Part shown: positions 8,291 to 16,662 of the stretch, one piece after another | Numbering within the stretch: the stretch's first letter is position 1 | How the letters are laid out: every line of letters starts with the position of its first letter | Assembly: GCA_019116405.1 (NCBI GenBank) | Contig: DXBS01000098.1 | Location: 1-33,213 of the forward strand | Length of the DNA stretch: 33,213 nt | Origin: Candidatus Gallimonas intestinigallinarum | Lineage (GTDB): Bacteria > Bacillota_A > Clostridia > Christensenellales > Borkfalkiaceae | Direction: 5' to 3' | Notes under the pieces: generated by a model | Databases searched by the model: none | What the model saw: the letters and a program-made list of their open reading frames with translations, nothing else | What the model was told of the DNA's origin: nothing | Translations under genes and position numbers: made by a program

Positions 8291-10561
8291 ATGCGCAAAA
8301 AATGGAACAGGGGCTTTACGACCCCCGAACTTGTCATCGTCATCGTCGTCATTGTCATTCTGGCGGCGGTGCTCATTCCGACGTTCATCATTCTCGCGAA
8401 CAATCAGGGCGAGGGAGAACCGTCCGATCCCGAAGTCGCGGCAGATATCACGCTCGCGACCAACATGAACGAGGCGCTCAGCGCTTCCGATACCGTGCCC
8501 GCGAGCATGTCCGATCTCGTCGTCGTGCTCGAGGGCAGCGGCTACAGGATTGATAACCTCAGCCCGGCAGCGGAGGGGAACGTCTTTTTGTGGAATCAGA
8601 CGACCAACCGCATCTCCTATATCGGGAGCGACGGCACAGTGCTGTACACCGAGGACGTCCTGCCCACGGTGTTTACCGCCTCGCCGGAGTTCTGGCTCAC
8701 TGTCCGCAGCAGGGCGGAGATGGAGGAGTGGGCAAACCTGAGCTACTACTTCGCAGCAGACATCACCCAGCCGCTCACCTTTACGAGCGCCTCGAGCATC
8801 AATACAGGGGATTACATGGCGGGCGACGTGACGTATGCCTTTGAGGAAGAGGCGTCCGTCACGGTGGAGGGAACGCTCACTTCGCTCACTGTCAATGCGC
8901 CCAACGCGACTGTCTCCAACTACAGCTCGGTGAGCGCCGTTTCGCTCGTCAATGCAGCAGATGATGCCTACCATGAGTACGGCTATGTGCGCGGAACGCT
9001 CGCGCTCGCCGATTCGCTTGCGGGCACCGTCGTCATCGGACAGGAGGGCACCGTCGTCGAGGTGGACGCCTCGCAGGCGGCCGCCGATGCAACGATCGAC
9101 AACCGGGGGTATATCCTCTCGCTCACGGCGGGCGAAAATGCGTCGCGCATTACCAACAACGGCTATATCGGAAACGCTGCCGATCTGGGGCTGGAGAATG
9201 CTGCGTCGCTGACCTATACGATCTCCAACGCCTCCGATTTGTCCAGACTGCGCGATAAGATCAACAACGGCATCCGCATGGAGAACGTGACCTATCTCCT
9301 GACGGCGGACATCGATCTTTCGGGCGCCGACTGGATCCCGATGGGCCCGGAGACCAATCCCTTCACGGGCACCTTTGACGGACAGGGGCACACCATCAAC
9401 GGGCTGACCAGTTTGTGTCTGTTCGGCTATGTCGGCGCGGGGACGACGGTGCGTGATCTGGTCTTTACCAACGTGAGCACCATTCTCCCGCCCGTTGCGG
9501 CGTGCGTGTACGGCAGCGTAACCGCGCCCACGACCTTCTCGAATATCCAAGTGAACGGCACGATCTCCAGCGACGTCATCTCGGTCAGCGGTCTCGTGGG
9601 CATCCTGCGCTCGACGGAGACGGAACTTCCTTCCTCCATGAAGCAGTCGCCCGAGGTCATCATCGAAAACTGCACCAACAATGCCTCGGCGAGCTGCGTC
9701 GGCTATACCCGTGCGGCGGGCTTCGTCGTCACGGTGTACGGTGTCAATCTCGTCGTGCGCGACTGCGTCAACAACGGCGATCTGTCCGTCACCAACTACA
9801 CGCGCGAGGCACATGCGGGCGGAATCGTCGGCTTTGTTTTGCCAAGTGGTCTTGGTGAAAGTGGTTCACTGAACCGCAACAACTTCACAGTGCGCATCGA
9901 AAACTGCACCAACAACGGCGCGGTCTCGGGCATGGTCGGCATGTCGGCGGGCAACTATGTCGGCGGCATCGTCGGCGCATCGACCAACGGAAGACTGGAG
10001 ATCGTCGGCTGCACAAACAGCGGCGACGTCGCATCGCGCAACAGCGCGGGCGGGGATACGACGAACGCGGGCGGCATTGTCGGAAGAATCAGCGGCAATG
10101 TGCAGATCGATGACTGCGACGTGACCGGCAGCGTCTCCGCAACGGCGGAACGAACGGGCACAACTGTCTACGCGGGCGGCGCCATCGGCTATTTCAATTA
10201 CGGCATTTCCGGCGGCGTCTCGCTGGAAAACGTGCTCGTAGCGGGCAACGTGACTGCAAACGGACAGGGCACGAGCGCCTGCGTCGCGGGCGGACTGGTC
10301 GGTTTTAACAACAACCGCAATAACCGCGTCACCGTCACCGAATGTACGGTGGGAGCAAATGTCGCGGTCACGGCGAGCGGCGCGGAGGAAAACTGTGCTG
10401 CACTCGTCGCAGGGCGGAATGCATCGGGCACGCTCACCATCGTGTCCGTCACCGTCGCGGAGGGCGGCACGCTCGTCTACGGCAGCGAGAACGCCTCTTT
10501 GGGGCTGACGCAGACCTCCGTCGAGGGCGGGTATATCAGGTACGAAAGGGCAGCAGGATAA
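8291..10561 (+). CDS. Prepilin-type protein fused to a GLUG-like repeat region
   Basis: Predicted surface protein of 756 aa. The N-terminus is a type IV prepilin signal: a short basic leader, then G8|FTTPE with Glu at +5 (residue 13) and a hydrophobic helix to about 36. It should be cut after Gly8 by a prepilin peptidase. The rest is not pilin-sized. It is a beta-rich, Thr/Ser/Asn-rich region with a GTFDGQGHTINGL element near 360, then GG(I/L/A)(V/I)G motifs at about 509, 557, 593, 628 and 666, each in a block with ENCTNN or similar. GLUG-type repeats usually form beta-helix-like adhesin surfaces. No pilus assembly ATPase, platform protein or peptidase gene lies nearby. The ATG at 8291 follows GGGAG (8278-8282). 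Adhesin or scaffold function is inferred. Confidence 0.85.
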   Translation: MRKKWNRGFTTPELVIVIVVIVILAAVLIPTFIILANNQGEGEPSDPEVAADITLATNMNEALSASDTVPASMSDLVVVLEGSGYRIDNLSPAAEGNVFLWNQTTNRISYIGSDGTVLYTEDVLPTVFTASPEFWLTVRSRAEMEEWANLSYYFAADITQPLTFTSASSINTGDYMAGDVTYAFEEEASVTVEGTLTSLTVNAPNATVSNYSSVSAVSLVNAADDAYHEYGYVRGTLALADSLAGTVVIGQEGTVVEVDASQAAADATIDNRGYILSLTAGENASRITNNGYIGNAADLGLENAASLTYTISNASDLSRLRDKINNGIRMENVTYLLTADIDLSGADWIPMGPETNPFTGTFDGQGHTINGLTSLCLFGYVGAGTTVRDLVFTNVSTILPPVAACVYGSVTAPTTFSNIQVNGTISSDVISVSGLVGILRSTETELPSSMKQSPEVIIENCTNNASASCVGYTRAAGFVVTVYGVNLVVRDCVNNGDLSVTNYTREAHAGGIVGFVLPSGLGESGSLNRNNFTVRIENCTNNGAVSGMVGMSAGNYVGGIVGASTNGRLEIVGCTNSGDVASRNSAGGDTTNAGGIVGRISGNVQIDDCDVTGSVSATAERTGTTVYAGGAIGYFNYGISGGVSLENVLVAGNVTANGQGTSACVAGGLVGFNNNRNNRVTVTECTVGANVAVTASGAEENCAALVAGRNASGTLTIVSVTVAEGGTLVYGSENASLGLTQTSVEGGYIRYERAAG

Positions 10562-10575
10562 ATGAAAGATCGGAA

Positions 10576-10612
10576 GGGGCGCCCGCGCACGCAATGCGCG
10601 GGCGCCCCTTTT
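10576..10612 (+). terminator. Rho-independent terminator after the pilin-like gene
   Basis: A 14-bp GC-rich stem (10576-10589 with 10595-10608, loop CGCAA) is followed by TTTT. It begins 14 bases after the stop codon. Confidence 0.9.
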
Positions 10613-10641
10613 CGAATGCGCAGGTCAGGACATAATTTCAC

Positions 10642-10668
10642 ATAATCCGTCATCATCGGACATAAACT
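10642..10668 (+). promoter_or_regulatory. Putative sigma-E-type sporulation promoter for spoIIID
   Basis: ATAA at 10642-10645 and CATAAACT at 10661-10668 are 15 bases apart. The second matches the CATANNNT pattern of mother-cell sigma-E -10 boxes, and spoIIID is a classical sigma-E target. The nearby inverted repeat ATCGGAC (10655-10661) and GTCCGAT (10677-10683) overlaps the predicted start and could be an operator. The assignment is by pattern and context only. Confidence 0.4.
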
Positions 10669-10696
10669 GTAATATCGTCCGATGGGGGAAATGAGT

Positions 10697-10963
10697 ATGT
10701 GGGATAATATCTTGGAGCGCGCGGTCGCCGAGGCGAAGTACATGCTGGAGACGGGTTGCACGGTGCGCGCCTGCGCCGCCAAATTCGGCGTGAGCAAGTC
10801 TACCGTACATAAAGACGTCACCGAGCGACTGCAGCAGCATGATCAGGCGCTTTCGGAGCAGGTCCGCGGGGTGCTCAGCGTCAATCTCAGGGAGCGGCAC
10901 ATCCGCGGCGGCAACGCGACGCGCTGTAAATACTGCAAGAAGCGGTGCCGCTGCGAAAAATAG
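10697..10963 (+). CDS. spoIIID: Sporulation transcription factor SpoIIID
   Basis: DNA-binding regulator of mother-cell genes during sporulation, 88 aa, near the normal length. The helix-turn-helix is at 22-45 (TVRACAAKFGVSKSTVHKDV and on) and the family's C-terminal RHIRGGNAT segment is present. The tail is odd: RCKYCKKRCRC has four Cys (77, 80, 84, 86), where the Bacillus protein has a Lys-rich tail without Cys. The start is ATG at 10697 because GGGGGA (10684-10689) lies 7 bases upstream. ATGs at 10682 and 10691 are badly placed. The stop is TAG, with a backup TAA five codons on. It appears monocistronic. Confidence 0.93.
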   Translation: MWDNILERAVAEAKYMLETGCTVRACAAKFGVSKSTVHKDVTERLQQHDQALSEQVRGVLSVNLRERHIRGGNATRCKYCKKRCRCEK

Positions 10964-10979
10964 GCGTGCGGACCATAAA

Positions 10980-11015
10980 ATGCGGACCATTTTGCACATT
11001 TGGTCTGCATTTTTT
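10980..11015 (+). terminator. Terminator after spoIIID with alternative pairings
   Basis: A 10-bp stem (10980-10989 with 11001-11010, one G-U pair) is followed by TTTTT, a good intrinsic terminator. The left arm sequence TGCGGACCAT is duplicated at 10967-10976. A competing perfect 10-bp pairing exists between 10987-10996 and 11018-11027. Confidence 0.75.
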
Positions 11016-11139
11016 ATTGCAAAATGGGCGATACCCTGTATCCGCGGCGCAAATCGGGAAGAAAATGTTTCCGCGCTTTCCAATATTGTGCAGCGCGCTT
11101 GACCGTCGCGGCATAAGGGATTATTTGGCGCATATCTTC

Positions 11140-11164
11140 ACAGGATTTTCGACGAAAAACCTGT
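11140..11164. promoter_or_regulatory. Putative operator palindrome upstream of the activase operon
   Basis: ACAGGATTTTCG (11140-11151) and CGAAAAACCTGT (11153-11164) form an inverted repeat with 11 of 12 pairs and a one-base centre. It ends 8 bases before the -35 box, a normal place for a regulator site. No regulator gene lies nearby. Confidence 0.45.
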
Positions 11165-11172
11165 TAAGTTTC

Positions 11173-11201
11173 TTGTGTTTTTTTGTCGAATATGATACAA
11201 T
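11173..11201 (+). promoter_or_regulatory. Promoter for the activase/dehydratase operon
   Basis: TTGTGT (11173-11178) and TACAAT (11196-11201) are 17 bases apart, with TG at 11193-11194 forming an extended -10. The leader of about 53 bases contains a 5-bp GC stem (11228-11232 with 11240-11244). Confidence 0.65.
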
Positions 11202-11261
11202 ATTTTGTACGTAAAATTGTATATTTCCGCCGTAAAATGCGGCGACGGGAGCAAGGTATCT

Positions 11262-14201
11262 ATGGCATATAATCTGGGGATCGACGTCGGTTCGACGACC
11301 GTCAAGGTGACGGTGCTCGACGAAGCGCTCGGCATTGTCTATACGAGCTACGAGCGCCATTTTGCGCGCGTCCGGGAGAGCGTGCTTTCTCAGCTTGCCA
11401 TCGTAGAGGAACAATTCGGCGCGGGGGAATACCGCGTGAGCGTCACGGGCTCGGCGGGGCTGGGTATCGCCCAGCGCGGCGGGCTTCCCTTTGTGCAGGA
11501 GGTGCAGTCGGCATTCGGCGCCATCCGCAAGTATTATCCCGCGACGGACGTCGCCGTCGAGCTGGGCGGCGAGGACGCCAAGATCATCTTCGTGACGGGC
11601 GGCACGGAGCAGCGCATGAACGGCAGCTGCGCGGGCGGCACGGGCGCGTTCATCGACCAGATGGCGACCCTTCTCAATCTCACCGTCTCCGAAATGGACG
11701 AGCTCTCCTTACAGGCGGAGCGCGTCTATCCCATCGCCTCGCGCTGCGGCGTGTTTGCCAAGTCGGATATCCAGCCCCTTCTCAACCAGGGCGCGAGCAA
11801 GGCGGATATCTCCGCTTCCATCTTTCAGGCGGTCGTCGATCAGACGGTCTCCGGGCTTGCGCAGGGGCGGCGCATCAAGGGCAACGTGCTCTTTCTGGGC
11901 GGACCGCTCTACTTTTTAAAGGGGCTGCGCCTTGCCTTCTGCCGCACGCTGGGGCTGGACGAGCAGCACGCGATCTTCCCCGAGACTGCGCCCTGCTTCA
12001 TGTCCATCGGCGCGGCGCTGTATGCCGCCGAGGAGAAGCCGGAACCGCTTAGTAAGATCAGGGCGCGCCTTCTCTCCATTACGGAGGGGGAGAACATTGC
12101 GGTCGGCGAGCCGCTGTTCGCCTCGCAGGAGGAGTATAACGCATTTGTCGCGCGGCATATCCGCAGCGATCTTGCCTTTGAAAACATCCTCACCTACAGG
12201 GGGGACGCCTACCTTGGCATCGATTCGGGCTCGACGACGACCAAACTCATGCTCATCACGCCCGACTGCAAGATCTTATATTCCCACTATCAGACCAACA
12301 ACGGGCAGCCGCTGGATATCGTCGCGGACAAGCTGCGCGAGATCTATTCCCTCATCGGCGACAGGGTCGTCATCAGCGGCGCCTGCGTCACGGGCTACGG
12401 CGAGGAGATGATGCGCGCGGCACTCAAGATCGATTTCGGCGTCGTGGAGACGATGGCGCACTTCAAGGCGGCACTCTACTTCAATCCCGACGTCGACTTT
12501 ATCATCGATATCGGCGGACAGGACATCAAGTGCTTCAAGGTCAAAAACCGCGCCATCGACTCGATCATGCTCAATGAGGCATGCTCTTCGGGCTGCGGCT
12601 CCTTCATTCAGACGTTCGCCAAGGCGATGAACATGGAGATCGAGGAGTTCTCTCGTCTGGGGCTGTTTGCCAAGCACCCCGTTGAGCTGGGCTCGCGGTG
12701 CACGGTGTTCATGAACAGCTCGGTCAAACAGGCGCAAAAGGAGGGCGCGAGCATCGAGGATATCTCGGCAGGGCTCTCCTCCTCCATCGTCAAGAACGCC
12801 ATCTACAAGGTCATCCGCGCCCGCACGCCGGACGAGCTGGGCGAGCATATCGTCGTGCAGGGCGGCACGTTCCTGAATGACGCGGTGCTGCGCTCCTTTG
12901 AAAAGGAGACGGGCAGAGAGGTCATCCGCCCCGCGATCGCGGGTCTCATGGGCGCGTTCGGCGCGGCGCTGTACGCAAAGGAAAATACCGTCCCCGAAAA
13001 ACTCATCAGTACCATCGTGACGGAGACCGAACTCGAGCGCTTTTCCTACTCCTCGCGTTCGGTCACCTGCAAGGGGTGTACGTCGCACTGCAACGTCAAC
13101 GTGCTCACCTTTGCGGACGGGCGGCGCTTCATCTCGGGCAACAAGTGCGAGCGCGGTGCGGGACTGCCCAAACCCAAAGAGACGGCGGATATCTACACCT
13201 ATAAGTACGAAAAATTGCTCGCGATGCCCTCGGAAGAGGCGGCGGGCACGCGCGGGACGGTGGGGCTTCCTCTGCAGCTCGTCATGTTCTAGCAGCTTCC
13301 TCTTTGGACGACCTTCTTCGAGACATGCGGCTTCAAAGTTGTGTTATCGGACAGAAGTTCGCGCGAACTGTACTTTTTGGGGCAGCATACCGTCGCATCG
13401 GACACGGCGTGCTATCCCGCCAAGCTCATGCACGGGCACATTGAATCGCTGCTCAACAAGGGCGTGGACTTCACCTTCTACCCCTGCGAGAGCTACAACC
13501 TGGACGAGCACGACTCCATCAACCACTACAACTGTCCCGTCGTCGCATATTATGCGGAGCTGTTGAAGGCGAACAACGAGCGGCTGACGGACGAAAACTT
13601 CGTCATGCCCTATCTCGACCCCAACAGCGAGGCTACGACGGTGCGTGCGCTGCACAGAGCGCTCAAAAAGTATAAACTGCCCGCATCCCTCATCCGCAGG
13701 GCGTACCGCGCGGGACTGGAGCGGCTGCAGGCGTATCACGAGGACGTCGTGCGCGAGGGGCGCAGGATTTTGTTTGCAGCCGAAAAGGAGGGCAAGCACG
13801 TTGTCGTGCTCGCGGGCAGACCCTACCATGCCGATCCCGAGATCAATCACGGCATCACCAAGCTGCTCAACTCTCTGGGTATTGCGGTGCTCTCGGAGGA
13901 CGCGGTGTTTGAGGAAAGCCCGCTCGTCAAAGTCAACGTGCTCAATCAGTGGACGTACCACGCAAGGCTGTACCGCGCGGCGGAGTTCGTCAGCGAGCGC
14001 GAGCATATCAGTCTCGTGCAGCTCGTTTCCTTCGGCTGCGGCATCGACGCGATTACGACGGACGAGGTCCGCTCTATCCTCGAAAAGAAGGGAAAGCTGT
14101 ATACGCAGATCAAGATCGATGAGATCAACAACCTGGGCGTGGTCAAGATCAGACTGCGCTCCATGCTCGCCGCGATCGAAGAATTGGAAAGAAAATCATG
14201 A
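11262..14201 (+). CDS. Two-domain BadF/HgdC-type acyl-CoA dehydratase activase with in-frame TAG
   Basis: ATP-dependent iron-sulfur activase of the 2-hydroxyacyl-CoA dehydratase activator family, 979 residues if the TAG at 13290 (position 677) is read. Such proteins use ATP hydrolysis to inject low-potential electrons into a dehydratase-type partner. Domain 1 starts GIDVGSTT and has NGSCAGGTG (Cys123) and SRCGVF (Cys162). Domain 2 starts near 317 with GIDSGSTTTK and has NEACSSGCGS (Cys441) and SRCTVF (Cys480). These Cys are candidates for the bridging 4Fe-4S cluster. A CKGC..HC..GNKCERG segment and a DUF2229-like region follow. The TAG falls inside that region; in-frame sequence resumes at once with QLPLWTTFFETCGF and runs to TGA at 14199. 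The ATG at 11262 follows GGGAGCAAGG. If UAG is not read, the product stops at 676 aa. Confidence 0.85.
13290..13292 (+). other. In-frame amber codon inside the activase gene
   Basis: The context is TTC-TAG-CAG. The reading frame continues without a shift from VGLPLQLVMF through the TAG to QLPLWTTFFETCGFKVVLS. This corresponds to a family stretch I recall as GIPRxLNMYENYPFW..FF, placing TAG at the Glu. No start codon with a ribosome binding site follows closely, so the C-terminal part is unlikely to be independently translated. Confidence 0.8.
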
Positions 14202-15511
14202 AAGAGAACATTCAGACAAAACCCACGGTGGATTTTACCGTCGACTATCCCGTCTTTACGCCCGAGATGAAGGCGACGCACACCATCCTCATTCCCGACA
14301 TGCTGCCCTGGCACTTCGATCTGCTGGTGCACGTCATGCGGCAGATGGGCTACAAGGTGGAAGTGCTCCACAACGAGGGGCGCGCCGTCATCGACGAGGG
14401 CTTGAAACACGTCCACAACGATACCTGTTATCCCGCGCTCTGCGTCATCGGACAGTATCTGGACGCCCTCAAGAGCGGCAGGTACGACCCGGAGCACACG
14501 GCGGTGCTCATCACACAGTCGGGCGGCGGCTGCCGCGCGAGCAACTATATCCCGCTCATCCGCAAGGCATTGAAGGCAGAATTTCCCAAAGTTCCCGTCA
14601 TGTCCCTCAATTTCTCGGGACTGGAGAAGGGAAACGGGCTGCAATTGACGCTCACCGATCTTATCAAGCTCGCCTTTGCCATCTACTACGGCGATCTCAT
14701 CATGACGTGCTACAATCAGACCAAGCCGTACGAAAGGCACGAGGGCGACGCCGCCGCGGCGCGTTTGAAGTGCGTGGAGGAGATGAAGCGCGCGCTGGAT
14801 AACGGGAAATACAAGAAACTCAAAAAGTGCGCGAAGTTTATCCTGCGCGCCTTCGAGTCGATCCCCGTCGACCTGACGCCCAAGATCAAAGTGGGCATCG
14901 TCGGCGAGATCTACGTCAAATACTCGCCGCTGGGCAATTCCCATTTGGAGGACTTTCTTCTGTCCGAGGGCTGCGAGCCCGTCGTGCCGGCGCTCATGGA
15001 CTTCATCCTCTATTGCGTCGTCAACAATATCAACGATGCAAAGTTTTACGGGATGAATAAAAAACTTGCTGTCGTCTACAGACTCGTCTACATATGGCTG
15101 TACGGCAAACAAAAGAAGCTCATCAGGTGGACGAAGAAGTATAGTCGCTTCGAGCCCTTCCACGACTTCGAGCACCTGCGCCGCTGTGCGGACAAGGTCA
15201 TCAATCAGGGCGTCAAGATGGGGGAGGGCTGGCTCATCCCCGCCTAGATGGCGGCGCTCGCTGAGACGGGCACGGACAATATCGTCTGCGCGCAGCCCTT
15301 CGGCTGCCTGCCCAACCACATTGCCGGCAAGGGGGCTGTCCGCGCGCTGAAAAATCTCTATCCGGACGAGAATATCGTCCCCGTGGACTATGACCCCTCG
15401 GCGACGCGCGTCAATCAGGAGAACCGCATCAAGCTCATGCTTGCAACCGCGCGGGAGACCATGCGTGCAAAAGCGGGGAATGCGGGCGCGGAGCAGTCCA
15501 GAGCTTCTTAA
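14198..15511 (+). CDS. HgdB-like dehydratase-family partner protein with in-frame TAG
   Basis: Protein of the 2-hydroxyglutaryl-CoA dehydratase D-component/activase-related family, 437 residues if the TAG at 15245 (position 350) is read. In many Clostridia this region is, from memory, fused to the activase; here it is separate, overlapping the activase stop by ATGA. Family-type segments are DTCYPALCVIGQYLDAL, TQSGGGCRASNYIPLIRKAL, VGIVGEIYVKYSP and, after the TAG, NIVCAQPFGCLPNHIAGKG. The Cys residues in these are candidate Fe-S ligands. The substrate is unknown; a dehydratase or a double-cubane-cluster reductase are both conceivable. Termination at TAG would remove the conserved C-terminal Cys motif. 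The gene ends with TAA at 15509; no clear terminator follows. Confidence 0.82.
15245..15247 (+). other. In-frame amber codon inside the dehydratase-like gene
   Basis: The context is GCC-TAG-ATG. The sequence GEGWLIPA-TAG-MAALAETGTDNIVCAQPFG is uninterrupted in frame and matches a family stretch I recall as GEGWLLTAEMxELIxSGVxNIVC, again placing TAG at a Glu. An ATG directly follows. The only strong purine tract (15218-15227) is about 20 bases upstream, too far for efficient initiation, so reinitiation is a weaker alternative to readthrough. Confidence 0.8.
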
Positions 15512-15538
15512 AGAAATACGCCCTGCGGCGCATTGCTT

Positions 15539-15554
15539 GCCGGAGATTTCCGGC
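15539..15554 (+). other. Small stem-loop after the dehydratase-like gene
   Basis: GCCGGA-GATT-TCCGGC lies 28 bases after the stop codon and is followed by G and A runs, not T. It is not a convincing terminator. The rest of the 15512-15647 gap holds a G7 run (15599-15605) and no credible gene. Confidence 0.5.
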
Positions 15555-15647
15555 GGGGGAAAAGAACTCCAATTTCCTGATTGATTTGATCAAGAAATGG
15601 GGGGGTGTACATTTTTATGTGAATTTTCGGATACCATACTGCATCAT

Positions 15648-15676
15648 TTGACATCGTAGTCATTTTATGCTAAAAT
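15648..15676 (+). promoter_or_regulatory. Strong promoter of the polysaccharide locus
   Basis: A perfect TTGACA (15648-15653), 17 bases, then TAAAAT (15671-15676) with TG at 15668-15669. This is the best promoter in the window. It leaves a leader of about 80 bases before the ATG at 15764. Confidence 0.85.
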
Positions 15677-15763
15677 GGTTAGCGAAAGGAATTGTGGGAA
15701 GATGCTGTATGATCTGAACGAGGCGAAGCAGAGCACATACAAAAGCGCATCAGGGAGTAACAT

Positions 15764-16648
15764 ATGCGACAGGAAGAGGCTCGGGAGGAGATCGCTGCGG
15801 CGGACAGCGCAGCGGCCGGTGCGCCGCCGACGGCGGTACATACAGGGGCAGTACCTGCCTCAACAATCAAGCCGCGGAAGCGCTATGCTTACCGTTTTTT
15901 CAAGCGCGCGTTTGACATTGTGTCGTCGGGCGCTGTTTTGCTTATTTTCTCCTGGTTCATCCTCATTCTGCTTTTCATCAAGTGGCTGGAGGACGTCGGC
16001 ACGCCCGCCTATTCCTTGGAGATCACCGAAGTCGGGAGCATGGACGCGCCCAAGACGAAAAAGGCAAAGCGGCTTGTCAATAAGGACGGCAAAATTCTGG
16101 ACTGCGTCTTAAAGCCGAGAAAGCTTGAAAAGGGAGAGAAGCGGCCTTCAAAGGCGCCCGTGTATTCCTCGCCGCGCGTCGGGAAGGGCGGAAAGGAGTT
16201 TAAGTTCTATAAGATCCGCTCCATGTGCCCCGGCGCAGCGGAGATGAAACAGCAGCTCATTGACGCGGGCCTGAACGAAGCGGATCCGCCCGTCTTCAAG
16301 ATGAAGGATGACCCGCGCATCACGCCGTTCGGCAGATTTTTGAGAAAGACGTCGCTGGATGAACTCCCGCAGCTTTTTAATATCTTCAAAGGGGACATGT
16401 CGGTGGTCGGCCCTCGTCCGCCTCTGCCGCGGGAGGTCGCCGAATACGAGGAGTGGCAAAAACACAGACTGGATGTGAAGGGCGGGCTGCTGTGCCTGTG
16501 GCAGATCCGGCACAACCGCAACGCACTCTCCTTTGACGAATGGGTCAGATTGGACCTCGAATACATAGAAAAGCGCAGCTTTTGGCTCGATCTCAAGATT
16601 ATCTTCAAGGGCGCATACATGGTCGTGTTTGACCGAAGCGGCGAATAA
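15764..16648 (+). CDS. Priming phosphoglycosyltransferase (bacterial sugar transferase)
   Basis: Membrane enzyme that starts the polysaccharide repeat unit by moving a sugar phosphate from a nucleotide sugar to undecaprenyl phosphate, 294 aa. It is the short, single-helix type: hydrophobic segment 51-73, then [32 protein letters not shown], the catalytic pair Asp199-Glu200 in TSLDELPQ, and [10 protein letters not shown]. The substrate sugar is not readable. An unusual Lys-rich insertion (about 77-132) separates the membrane segment from the catalytic core. The ATG at 15764 follows GGGAG at 7 bases. It is the first gene of the locus. Confidence 0.93.
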   Translation: MRQEEAREEIAAADSAAAGAPPTAVHTGAVPASTIKPRKRYAYRFFKRAFDIVSSGAVLLIFSWFILILLFIKWLEDVGTPAYSLEITEVGSMDAPKTKKAKRLVNKDGKILDCVLKPRKLEKGEKRPSKAPVYSSPRVGKGGKEFKFYKIRSMCPGAAEMKQQLIDAGLNEADPPVFKMKDDPRITPFGRFLRKTSLDELPQLFNIFKGDMSVVGPRPPLPREVAEYEEWQKHRLDVKGGLLCLWQIRHNRNALSFDEWVRLDLEYIEKRSFWLDLKIIFKGAYMVVFDRSGE

Positions 16649-16662
16649 GACAGGAGAAGCAT

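Noticed and set aside
8261..9814. Long open frame on the - strand opposite the pilin-like gene
   Set aside because: It is a shadow of GC-rich codon use; its translation is Arg/His/Asp-rich without motifs, and the + strand gene is convincing. Other long antisense frames in the GC-rich part were rejected for the same reason.
13290..13298. Resemblance of TAG-CAG-CTT to the plant-virus UAG-CAR-YYA readthrough motif
   Set aside because: The match is imperfect, the motif is eukaryotic, and the second TAG (followed by ATG) does not share it.
11262..15511. Selenocysteine decoding in the activase operon
   Set aside because: The internal stops are TAG, not TGA, and no SECIS-like stem was noticed directly after them.
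13341..15511. Four separate genes in the activase region
   Set aside because: The pieces after each TAG continue the same frame and the same conserved domains and lack ribosome sites; two genes with internal TAG fit better.
15675..16112. Open frame overlapping the priming transferase
   Set aside because: Its ATG overlaps the promoter -10 box, so it would not be transcribed, and the sequence has no family features.
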